The translations under genes and the position numbers were made by a program. The notes under the pieces are model-generated. The model did no database searches. It had not been told where the DNA came from and saw only the letters and a program-made list of their open reading frames with translations. A stretch of 64,000 bases of DNA, from contig JASKMD010000031.1 in NCBI GenBank assembly GCA_030144725.1, positions 6,936,808-7,000,807 on the forward strand, written 5' to 3'. Every line of letters begins with the position of its first letter. Position 1 is the stretch's first letter. This DNA comes from Haematococcus lacustris. Lineage: Eukaryota; Chlorophyta; Chlorophyceae; Chlamydomonadales; Haematococcaceae. Below are positions 32,901-41,700 of the stretch, one piece after another.

Positions 32901-34826
32901 TGTCGGCAGCATGGGGAGGAGTGCAGGTGTGGTGGAGGCCAGGGTGAGGGTGGCATGTGGGGCTGGCCAATGAGTGCACAAGCAGCCCCATGCAGTCCCA
33001 TGGCCTCTAGGTAAGCCTGTTTGCAGTCGGGTCAGGTTCAGCTGCCGCCCTCCCTCCAGACATCACCCAGGCCCTGCCCCGCCCTGCAGGTGTCCGTGTC
33101 CCTGACCCTTGACCCCAAGAAGCTGCCAGACATTGAGTCGGAGCTGGGGCAGCTGAAGCTGGACCTGGACAAGATTGCCACCGTGTCCTACCGCCGCAAC
33201 CTGGCCATCGTGTCGCTCATCTGCAACGTGCAGCGCACCAGTCGCATCCTGGAGAATGTGAGCCACACCGCAGCCCTGCTGCTACGCATCCCCTTGGCCT
33301 CTGGCTCAGGCACCATGTGGCCTGCCCACTAGCCCGCTCCACTGCTTGCTTGGCTGTTGGATGAGCTGTGTAGGTACAGTCTGCATTGACCAGTCCGTAC
33401 CTGACTGTCTCACCACCAGTGCTGGGTGATTCGCCAAAGACGTATTACTCAGTGTAATAAAAAACATCAAAATAAGAGTTTGTTATTACTTGTAATATGT
33501 AATAATTAATTGATTAACTATTTGTGAAATGTAAACCAAAAGAAATAGCAAAAAACGCCAATTAATTCTATACAATTACAGCATACTCCCTTGTAGGGAC
33601 TAGATGCAATATCTTTCACATAGCCCCACACCCAAGCCCTTGTGGGTCAGCATGCAACAGGCTAGGCTGTAGCCCCACACTCTAGCCCTAGTGGGTCAGC
33701 ATGCAACAGGCTGGGCTGTAGCCCCACACCCTAGCCCTAGTGGGTCAGCATGCAACAGGCTGGGCTGTAGCCCCACACCCTAGCCCTTGTGGGTCAGCAT
33801 GCAACAGGCTAGGCTGTAGCCCCACACTCTAGCCCTAGTGGGTCAGCATGCAACAGGCTAGGCTGTAGCCCCACACCCTAGCCCTAGTGGGTCAGCATGC
33901 AACAGGCTGGGCTGTAGCCCCACACCCTAGCCCTTGTGGGTCAGCATGCAACAGGCTGGGCTGTAGCCCCACACCCTAGCCCTAGTGGGTCAGCATGCAA
34001 CAGGCTGGGCTGTAGCCCCACACCCTAGCCCTAGTGGGTCAGCATGCAACAGGCTGGGCTGTAGCCCCACACCCTAGCCCTAGTGGGTCAGCATGCAACA
34101 GGGCTGGGCTGTAGCCCTAGACCCTGTGCCCTAGGTAGCGGCCCCTTGCAGATGCCCCAGCCATCCAGTAATCAATGGCCTCTTTGTAGGGGAACGTCTT
34201 TAGGGTGAAGGTCTTGTCAAGGTACACACGCAAATTGTTGGGGGATAAGTGATAGGCGGTATACCAGACGGGCGGTGGAGCTATTACCGATGTAATAAAG
34301 TTCACTCAACTTCAGGACGTTTTTTGCGCTGGATTATTACCGACTTATTACATTATTACCCAATCGCCCAGCACTGCTCACCACCTGCCGGCCTGTTTGC
34401 TTCAACCCCACCTGCATGTACAGCAGCCTGCATGCGAACCTGCCTGGCCACCTGGTCAACTCTGAACCCACCACCCTGCTCTCCTGCCACCCAGGCAGTA
34501 TGCCCGTTGCCCAGCTCCCTCACCTGCCACCCTCCTCACCTGCCACTCTCCTCACCTGCCACCCTCCTCACCTGCCACCCTCAAAGGCCCCATACATGCT
34601 GCCTGCAGCTCTTGCTGCCTGCCCGCCCGCCCAGCCCTCCCCACCAGCCCCTCCCTTGCTGGCTACCCAGGTGTTTGACGTGTTGGACAGCTGCGGCATC
34701 AACGTGGTGATGATGAGCCAGGGCGCCAGCAAGACGGACATCTCCCTGGTGGTGGAGGGGGCAGACGGCCAGAAGGCGGTGCTGGCCCTGCACAAGAGGT
34801 TCTTCGAGGACAGCTCACATGTGTGA
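20997..34826 (+). CDS. Aspartate kinase, catalytic end and ACT domains; N-terminus missing, one exon duplicated
   Basis: Monofunctional aspartokinase phosphorylates L-aspartate as the first step of Lys/Thr/Met synthesis, in plastids in plants and algae. Exons on plus: about 20,997-21,100 ([20 protein letters not shown]), 21,189-21,286 ([23 protein letters not shown]), 21,540-21,616 ([16 protein letters not shown]), then a 196-bp ACT exon present twice (21,807-22,002 and 32,698-32,893), 33,090-33,257 ([19 protein letters not shown]) and 34,671-34,826 (ACT2, [17 protein letters not shown], stop TGA). All junctions are GT-AG and phases agree. Exon 3 can join either ACT exon and both can join 33,090. 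The ATP-binding N-terminal exons (KFGG motif) are not found upstream within the window. A 26-bp remnant of exon 3 lies at 32,482-32,507. Whether the locus makes a whole enzyme is unknown. Confidence 0.75.
21807..22002 (+). CDS. Aspartate kinase ACT1 exon, copy 1
   Basis: This exon encodes the first ACT regulatory domain, where lysine or S-adenosylmethionine binds in characterised aspartate kinases. It keeps the usual motifs [15 protein letters not shown] and [10 protein letters not shown]. Phase in and out equals that of the second copy. The intron that follows matches the other copy up to about 22,148, then diverges into DNA leading to the scaffold gap. Confidence 0.85.
22386..22485. other. 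Assembly gap (100 N)
   Basis: Exactly 100 undetermined bases, the usual placeholder for a gap of unknown size. It sits at the edge of a long inverted minisatellite repeat, so order and orientation of the flanks should be treated with caution. Confidence 1.
22486..23400. repeat. Minisatellite arm 1 of a large inverted repeat
   Basis: First comes a C-rich array (CCCTGCCCCACCCCCTCCCAG, 22,490-22,640). Next is an array of about 40 bp units built from GCAGTGCATGAGCAGCAGCA and GGCTGTAGGTGTGT (22,640-23,390). Both occur in inverse orientation at 24,240-25,130. The first 25 bases after the gap reappear as reverse complement at about 25,056-25,080. Confidence 0.85.
23589..23945. repeat. Direct repeat pair of about 130 bp
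   Basis: 23,589-23,720 and 23,813-23,945 share TATGGACAACACCACCAC, CAAACGTGGTAGCCAC and GTGCAGGCCTGGCAGTGAT. They form the spacer between the two inverted minisatellite arms. Confidence 0.85.
24240..25130. repeat. Minisatellite arm 2 of a large inverted repeat (G-rich)
   Basis: 24,240-24,490 is the reverse complement of the GCAGTGCATGAGCAG array. 24,490-25,130 is a roughly 22-bp G-rich unit (GGCTGGGAGGGGGTGGGGCAG) in about 25 copies, with strong runs of G that could form quadruplexes. A related G-rich stretch recurs at 25,570-25,990. Confidence 0.85.
25180..25690 (+). CDS. Possible exons of an unrecognised gene
   Basis: Three short stretches look coding within G-rich repeats: 25,189-25,257 ([17 protein letters not shown], followed by GTGCGC), 25,435-25,485 ([16 protein letters not shown] then TGA, preceded by CCCCAG) and 25,620-25,680 ([19 protein letters not shown]). 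They are charged and helical, unlike the repeat-derived frames around them. I cannot name a family, and they may belong to more than one gene. Confidence 0.25.
26455..26700. repeat. Minisatellite CCAACCGCC(GGA/CCGATGGCGA)CC
   Basis: Degenerate tandem units combine CCGGACCCAACCGCC and CCCGATGGCGACCCAA, with periods of about 15-30 bp. It is open in several frames but is low complexity only. Confidence 0.8.
26701..28010. other. No gene recognised; GC-rich island
   Basis: 27,040-27,190 is a short very GC-rich stretch with many GCGCGGGGCGG motifs. Nothing else is recognisable before the X2-associated coding segments. Confidence 0.4.
28069..28751 (+). CDS. Unrecognised protein segment upstream of X2
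   Basis: A long open segment ends at TAA 28,749-28,751 ([11 protein letters not shown] end). It contains a coiled-coil-like stretch ([19 protein letters not shown]), a [17 protein letters not shown] helix and a Trp-rich end ([19 protein letters not shown], then [13 protein letters not shown]). The end resembles the end of the next open segment ([17 protein letters not shown], then [12 protein letters not shown]), so both may carry the same unknown domain. No known family is recognised. Start and introns are uncertain. Confidence 0.4.
29264..30064 (+). CDS. Unrecognised protein segment upstream of X2, second
   Basis: An open exon lies between a CCTCGCAG acceptor and a GTGAGGGG donor. It has a Pro/Ala/Ser-rich start, then a folded-looking part ([53 protein letters not shown]) and a low-complexity end. 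The [17 protein letters not shown] followed by LVLGLR pattern is shared with the segment ending at 28,751. I do not recognise it. The layout (repeated W-x-LVLGL domains in exons followed by the X segment) suggests one larger gene running from about 28.0 to 32.4 kb. Confidence 0.4.
30120..32481 (+). repeat. Repeated multi-exon unit X, copy 2
   Basis: This matches 8,000-10,930 in order and orientation but is shorter. It contains the [20 protein letters not shown] start (30,391), a segment with [15 protein letters not shown], a Gly/Ala-rich segment (31,860-32,200) and the CTG run. It ends in GACAGGGGTCGAGCCG. It is followed immediately by the exon-3 remnant of aspartate kinase, so X2 and the duplicated ACT exon were probably joined by one rearrangement. 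Confidence 0.6.
32482..33048 (+). repeat. Duplicated aspartate-kinase segment (partial exon 3, ACT1 exon copy 2, intron)
   Basis: This is similar to 21,590-22,148. It contains only the last 26 bp of exon 3 (VRVKNSYNR), then the whole ACT1 exon at 32,698-32,893 with intact splice sites. Relative to copy 1 the exon reads [12 protein letters not shown] for [19 protein letters not shown] for VVATSEV, and KPNVTL for KLNVTL. No stop or frameshift is present. Confidence 0.85.
33417..34376. mobile_element. hAT-type non-autonomous element in the last aspartate-kinase intron
   Basis: The ends are inverted CAGTGCTGGGYGATT. They are flanked by a perfect 8-bp target duplication CTCACCAC (33,409-33,416 and 34,377-34,384). 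The 8-bp duplication with CAG...CTG ends is the hAT signature. The interior is AT-rich at both ends (33,440-33,600 and 34,290-34,365) and holds a 49-bp satellite. No transposase remains. The intron borders of the host gene (donor 33,258, acceptor ending 34,670) lie outside the element. Confidence 0.9.
33621..34115. repeat. 49-bp satellite inside the hAT element
   Basis: About ten copies of a 49-bp unit (GTAGCCCCACACCCTAGCCC, then TAGTGGGTCAGCATGCAACA, then GGCTGGGCT) with few variants (CTAG/TTGT, GGCTGG/GGCTAG). Confidence 0.95.
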
Positions 34827-36337
34827 CGCACAAAGGCCTAACACTCGGGGCACCAGCCACAGCAACATCACAAGCGGCAGCACCCTCGCCGTGCCAGCAG
34901 AGAGAGGAAAGGCCGTAATGCCTAAGGCTATGGTCTCATTGCTTTATTGAGGTTAGGCCGCTCCACATTAAGTACATGCTGCTTACGTGCATGTATGATG
35001 CATCATGCTGTACCAGTATCGGTTGGACACTGCATTGTAACGTAGCGCAGTAAGGTCTCATGAGATGTTCACGTGTGCATCTACCGGGTACACATGCCAC
35101 GTAACATTCAGCCAAGCGTACAACACTGCCCCACTCAGGGCGGTGCTGTGCCCTACCTGACCTCAGCCATCAAGACTGATACCTCTGCTTCGACCTGTAG
35201 GCCTCCACTCTCTGCCACTCGCCCTGGCGTTCCTCTGACCGATGGAGATTTCCCCCATCCCCCATCACCCGTCATTGTACGTTATACCTTGTAACATCGC
35301 ACTAGATTCATTTTTGACCAAGAGAGCTCATAGCAACAACGAAGAGGAGAAACATAAGAAAAGTGGAATCAAGGGGAGAAGCACCTACACTATTACACCA
35401 TCACCCCAATACCGCACCTGCACCTGCCCTAACCCCGATGAGAAGCAAGTGACGAGCAGGGGTGCACTTGCTTTAGTTGGTGCTACCGCTGCTGGTGGGC
35501 TGTGAGGCGGCGGTGCTGTTACAGCCATGAGCGTGACTGGAGAGTGCATGCCGCTGGGCTGCCATGCAAGTGGACAAGCAGTTAAGGCTCGGCGGTCTGC
35601 AAGGAGCACTGACGCCTCCGATGGAGCAGCCTGCTACCTGCACGAGTCTCACCTGCACTTGAAGAGGACAGGGAAGTGATGGAGCACCTGGCTGCCCTGC
35701 CATCACCAACCACACTGCCTGGGCATGCAAGCCGCTCATGCAGCCTCCTTGCACACTCCCCGCACTGCCTGGCCAGTAACTATCCTGCTATGCCACCCCA
35801 TGAGATGCATCATGTTTCCTGCCTTGAAGCACCCTCCTCTCCCACGCATCAGCCCTCCAACCTGCAGACTCCCTCACACCACCTTGTGTGTGGCCTGGGC
35901 TGTCACAGGTGACCTCCACCACCTTGTGTGGTGCCTAGACCGTTGCAAGTGAAGTCAGCAGACGCCCCTCAGCCTCACAAGTTGTGGTGCCCACACTGCA
36001 CACTGCGAGCTCCTATGCCCTGACGCCCTGCACTCTCCTATATCGGACTTGCCAGCAGCCAGTGAGGTTGTGAGAGGACAGTGGCCCAGGCAGCCCACAA
36101 TGGACGGGTGCGTGTCGTTGGCCTGTGTGTAACGGCACCAGACCTGTGAAGTTCTTGGATGTGTCACAGTGGATGTGTCGCACCCTACAAGGACCTGCCG
36201 CTCAAGCACTTGATGTGGCAATGTGAAACGTTGTTGTTGTTAGCTTGCACCGCGAGGCAGTCAACCTGTCCTGGCCGCTGGGCGTTGAAAGTGGAGGTGC
36301 ACACAGTTATGAATCGGACATTTCTGCACGCATGGAC

Positions 36338-38505
36338 GTATAGTATAATGTCGGAGGCCGAGCTGTTACGGGAAAATAACGGTCGAGGCTGGGTCGAAAG
36401 TTGCAGTAAACGTCGAGGCGTAGCCGAGACGTTTACGCAACTTGAGACCAGGCCGAGACTGTTATTTGGACGTGAACAGCGCTGGCCGAGACATTATGCG
36501 ATATCCCAATACATTACGGGCACACGATTTGGAGCCTCGCTGCTATTGCGGCTGTCCTCCACGCGTCGGAGACGACAGCAGAACCAGTGCGCAAACCACG
36601 CTCTTTCTTGGTGGTTGTGCACTTTTGCTGTAAATGTCTGCGCTTTCCCCGTAAATGTGCGCAAGCCGTGCACTTTTTCAGTAAATGTCTGCACTTTTCC
36701 CGTAAATGTGTGCAAGTCGTGCACTTTTTCAGTAAATGTGCGCAAGTCCTGTAATTGTTTGCAAGTCACCCCCTCTTCACTCTTTACCCTACACAAACTT
36801 CCAGCCGCAGCCTGCCTATACCAGCCTGCCCACCAGCCAAGATACCCGACAGCACCTACTACCGTCAGCAGTGAAAGCATCGAGATACCAACATATAACC
36901 TTCTTCCGCCTCCGCTAGAGGTCGCAGCAGCACGTTTTGCAGCTACGAGGCCTGACGGTGAGACGCGTTGACGGACCTTAGCGTTGACCTCCTTTTGACT
37001 TGCATCATTTGACTATTAACACCACGTCCTTTGCGCAGAGAACCCCGGAGAACAAAGTGGCTGGGCAGCCTAACACCGCCGTTGCAGCTGTCGCAGGAGC
37101 TCGCTTGGCTGATGCAAATTGCGTGGTCGCGCAGCCCAAACCGGCCATTGCATATGAGGCTCTGGTAACCTGTCTGGCAAAGCAGGCAAGTCCAAGGTTG
37201 GCTTGCATGTGTCGTATCGTCGTCTCTTGCAATTGTGATATCGTGGGCCATAACCATTGTGTTGCACCGCCCCGCAGCGCCCGCTGCAAACGAGAAAACG
37301 GAGCAGATCCTTAGCAGGTTTTTTTTAGCCCCTGACATTGTGGACAGGGCAATCCGCAAGGCAGCACCAGCAACCATGATCAAAAACAAGAGTTAGCTGA
37401 ACACCAGCTATAGCATGCTGGGATCTGTCTTGTTCGTCATTCGGCATGCCTTGTCATTGCTATCCCACCTTCGCCACCCTCATACTTTAGGTGGTGAACA
37501 AGCAAAACCCTGCTGCTGTTGCTGCCTTGTTGCTGCTGTTGTTGCCCTCCTGCTCCTGTTGTTGCCCTCCCCTGCTACTGCTGCTGCATTGCTGCTGTTG
37601 TTGTTGCCCTCCTGCTGCTGGTGCTGCCCTGTTGCTGCTGCTGCTGCTTCCCTGCTGCTGCTGCTGCCTGGCTGTTGCTGCTTCCGCCCTGCTGCTGTTG
37701 CTGCCCGGCTGCTGCTGCTGCTGCCCGGCTGTTGCTTCCACTGCCCTGCGGCTGCTGCCCGGCTGCTACTGCTGCTGCCCGGCTGCTGCCGCCCTGCTGC
37801 TGCTGCTGCCCTGCTGTTGCTGCTGCTGCCCGGCTGCTGCTGCTGCCGCCCTGCTGCTGCTGCTGCCCTGCTGTTGCTGCTGCTGCCCTGCTGTTGCTGC
37901 TGCTGCCCGGCTGCTGTTGCTGCTGCTGCCCTACTGCTGCTGCTGCTGCCCGGCTGCTGCTGCCGGGCTGCTGGTGCTGCCCTGCTGCTGCTGCTGCTGC
38001 CCGGCTGCTGCTGCCGGGCTGCTGGTGCTGCCCTGCTGCTGCCGGGCTGCTGCTGCTGCCGGGCTGCTGCTGCTGCCCTGCTGCTGCTGCTGCCCGGCTG
38101 CTGCCACTGCCCGGTGGCTGCTGCTGCTGTTGCTGGCCTGGCGGCGGTACCCCTGGCAGTTGGCCCGGCGGCGATGCCCCTGGCAGTTGACCAGGCGGCG
38201 GTTCCCCTGGCAGCTGGCTTGGCGGCGATGCCTCTGGCAGTTGGATGCTTGCAGCCAATGCTGACTTCCACGCCCACGAAGCAGATGGCAAGGCTCTGAA
38301 GATGAAGCTTCTGGCAACTGTTGCCGTTATCTAGGGTTACTATAATTTCATGATACAATGGTTCGCGGGCTGTAGAGCGCCGACAAGTAAAACTTTTACC
38401 GGCAGACATTGCTTGTAATTGCTGTAATTGTTCAACATCACCGTATAAATCAACAATTACGACAATATAACAATAAATTATTCTCCCGTAATGTATTGGG
38501 ATATC
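36338..38505. mobile_element. 2.17-kb repeated element, copy 2
   Basis: It has the same order of parts as copy 1 at 1,463-3,640: hairpin, inverted arm (36,500-36,520), TGCACTTTT/GTAAATGT sub-repeats, short coding-like patches, long CTG tract (37,495-38,150), conserved patch, inverted arm (38,485-38,505). The arms match over 21 bp and both carry CCCAATACATT where both arms of copy 1 carry CCCTATACATT. The corresponding place in block A (about 13,200) has no element, which supports insertion after the block duplicated. Confidence 0.7.
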
Positions 38506-38734
38506 ACTGTCAGCCTACTCTTACCACCTATAGGAGTAAGGGGAACCCCTCATCCCCCATCCCTGACCCCTGCCCTGAGTTTGTAGCTTGTTCTGGCAAT
38601 GCTGTGTGAGCTGGCTCAGGATGCAAGGTGTCTGGTCATCATGGTGGAGGGGGACTTGATGGGGGTGCGGTAGCCTGCAGGTAACCCTTGCCTAGGAAGG
38701 TGCGTTGGATGCAACGTGCCACCCATTGTGAACC

Positions 38735-41700
38735 TTAACCGCGTAGAGCAGCCAAGCAGTCTCTCAGCACCTTTTTCTTTTCGATTCTGTACTCCAACGC
38801 AATGCGGGCTTCTGCTGCTGTGTTCTGGCGTGCTGACCGCAACAGAGCTAGCTGAGAAAGGTCCTGCTCTAGGCTTGTACCTGCAACCATGCAGACATTG
38901 CGCCCAGGAAGGTCTTGGCTTGGTGACAGTTGTGAAGCCGTGAAGCTCTATTCAGGCAAGTAAGGGCAGGGAGGGGAAGGGTGGTGCCAAGCAGGAGGAG
39001 GGAGTGTTGCCCTTTTGAGGTTTGAGCGTTTTCCAGCATGCTGAAGCTGTGGTGGTCCATGCCTCAAATGTTAAACCAAGCATGCATGCATGCAAGCATG
39101 CACCAGCTCATGGTGCATTAAGTCACTTGACAGTCCCCAGTTGATGCTAAGCAGTGTGGGAGCACAACCACAGGTGCCCCAGGCTCTACAGCAAGCCTCT
39201 GGTCTGCTGCCCTTGCTCTGACAGGCAGGTAAGGTCAGGCTGCTGCACGGAGCCAAAGCGCCTGCAGCCCCAGGTACAGGCCACAGGCAGGGGCTCGCGC
39301 CACAGAAACAGCTACAGGGCAGAGAGGAAGAGGGCAGGAGCAGCAGGGCAGGCACTGCATATCACCCACCCAGGGCTTCCAGCTCCTTTTCGCAAGCTGC
39401 CACCAGCAGGAGGGCAAGCCGCTGCTCCTGTTCCGGGCTGCCGGCCTGCTGCCAGCTGGCCAACCCGCCCAGTGCGGTGTTGCGTGCTTCCTCGTCAGGT
39501 GCCAGGAGGAAGCGCAGGGCGTGCAGGCTCTCAGCTGGGAACCCCTTGCGCACCAGGGTGACCTGCAGACAGCGCAGGGTGCACTGCATGACGCTGGGCT
39601 CCATGTCGCCCTACAACAATGCTGCCCCATGCACCACCATGGTTTGGGTCGAGGGACAATTCACAGTAGGGTTAATGAAGGGGCAGCAGGGCCACGGCAC
39701 CGCCCCATTGCAGCGATATCCAATAGGCACCCTAGGCCCCCCTGCCAACACCATGTCCCATGGCCCATGGCCAGCAGGGGCAACAAAGCCCATGCAGGGC
39801 CTCCTTTCACCCAAACAGCAGGTCATCTGGCAAGCTCTGCAGGACCATCAGCAACACTACATTAGCAAGACGGCTTATAAAAAAAAAAAAAAAATTACAT
39901 AGGTGGCTGTAGGGCGGCCAGCAGTCAGCACACACAGCCTCCAGCCCCCCCTTCCAGACAGGCTGCAATGATAGAGGCAGCAGTAGGGAAGCCAGGAGGC
40001 AGCAACAGGGCTGTTGCAGGGCCAAGGGGGTGGCTGCTCCTGCTAGGCCCCCCTCCCTGCATCCCTCACCGAGCTCACTGCCTCCATCAGGCCAGCCTGG
40101 CGCAGGGCGTCCAGCCGCCAAGGCGCCACAGGCCCTGCAGGCTAGCAGCAGAACCACCACCAGCACCTGATCAGCCAGCACCAGCAGCACCAGCAGTCAG
40201 TTCCTGCAGCCTGAAGCACCAGGAGCTGTACCCCTCAGCCAGCCACACAGGAGCAGGCAGGCGAGCAGGAGGGGGTCAGCACACTGTTACCACCACCAGA
40301 CCTATGTCCTGCCTGACCCCACACCGCTCCAGCCCTTACACCTTGACACAACCTGTTGCTCCCCAACCCCCTCTGACCCTACACAGCCCTGCCTGGCCCA
40401 CTCTGACCGCCCAAAAGCCCTGCCCAGCCCTCCCTATCCCTATGACCCAGCCCAGCCCAGCCCGGCCTAATCCGCTGTAGGCATCCAGGCAATTGTCATA
40501 CCCGCATGCCGCATGCCGTGGTCTGCACCACTTTGCCCATCTGCCACCTTGCTCACTCTCACCCCTCCCTGCCCCTCCAGCTGCCGCCTTCCTGTGTCCC
40601 TGAGTGCCATTGCTCCCTCACTCCCCAGCCTACCCCGGCCTGGCCCTGTGGCAGCAGCGCTCACCCTGCTCTGCCTCCAGCCATGCCATCATGCGCGTCA
40701 TGCAGTAGCAGTCGCCCGGCAGGTCCGGCTCAGTGAAGCCGTAGTACTGCAGCAGGCTGTCATTGGTCTGGTTGCCGCCTTCACCCACACCACAACCAGG
40801 CAGGAGCATCAGGAGAAGCTGTTGAGACCAACCACAGATAGTCTGAGGGCGCAGGGCTGTCTGAACCATACCCATCAGGCATCAGTGTGTCATATGTCTG
40901 GGTCAGCCTTCTGCATGCCTCTGAGAGCAACCTGCCCCAACTCTTGTCCTTTTTCTTGCCCTGGCTGACCTGCCTCTCTGCCATTGGCCCCGCTTCCCAG
41001 CTGCACCTCACCATACGAGATGAACACCTCCTCCCCCATGCTGTAGTCCCTGCCAGCCTGCACGCTGTAGCGGTCACTGAAGTAGTCCAGGCTGACCTCA
41101 CTCTGCAGGCAGAGGCAGGGGCAGAGCGAAAGTATGAGGCAGGGGCGAGAGAGGGGGCGACGGTGCTGGCGAGGGCGAGGACGGGGGCGAGGTCGAGGTC
41201 GAGGTCGAGGTCGAGGTCGAGGTCGAGGTCGAGGTCGAGGTCGAGGTCGAGGTCGAGGTCGAGGTCGAGGTCGAGGTCGAGGTCGAGGTCGAGGTCGAGG
41301 TCGAGGTCGAGTGCGAGGGCCAAGGAGGTTTGGGTGGGGTTGAGTTAGGGATACGAGCAGGGACTGCCACTGCCTCTTCCGCCCACCTTGCTGGCGCTAC
41401 TGTGATTAATGAAGTCCACCAGGGGGCACAGCGCATGCTGCTTCAGGCTACGGCTCAGGATGAGCTCATCTGCAGGCAAGCTCAAGAGACAGAGGCAGCA
41501 GCAACAGTCAAATGTGGCCTCCTGACACTGGCCTGACCCGACAAGCACTGCCTAGTCCGGCCATACATCCGTCAGAAAAGACTCACCATTGAAACATAGG
41601 CAACATCGTGCCTCAAACAGCTCTCTGGGCCTAAGCGATTTTGCAGCATACAAGCTACACCCACAGCACAGTAAGCATGGCATACATGGCAAGCACTCAA

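Noticed and set aside
33621..34115. 49-bp repeats considered as a CRISPR-like or telomere-derived array
   Set aside because: There are no unique spacers. The CCCTAGCCCTAG part resembles telomeric DNA only superficially. The array is inside a transposon with its own target duplication.
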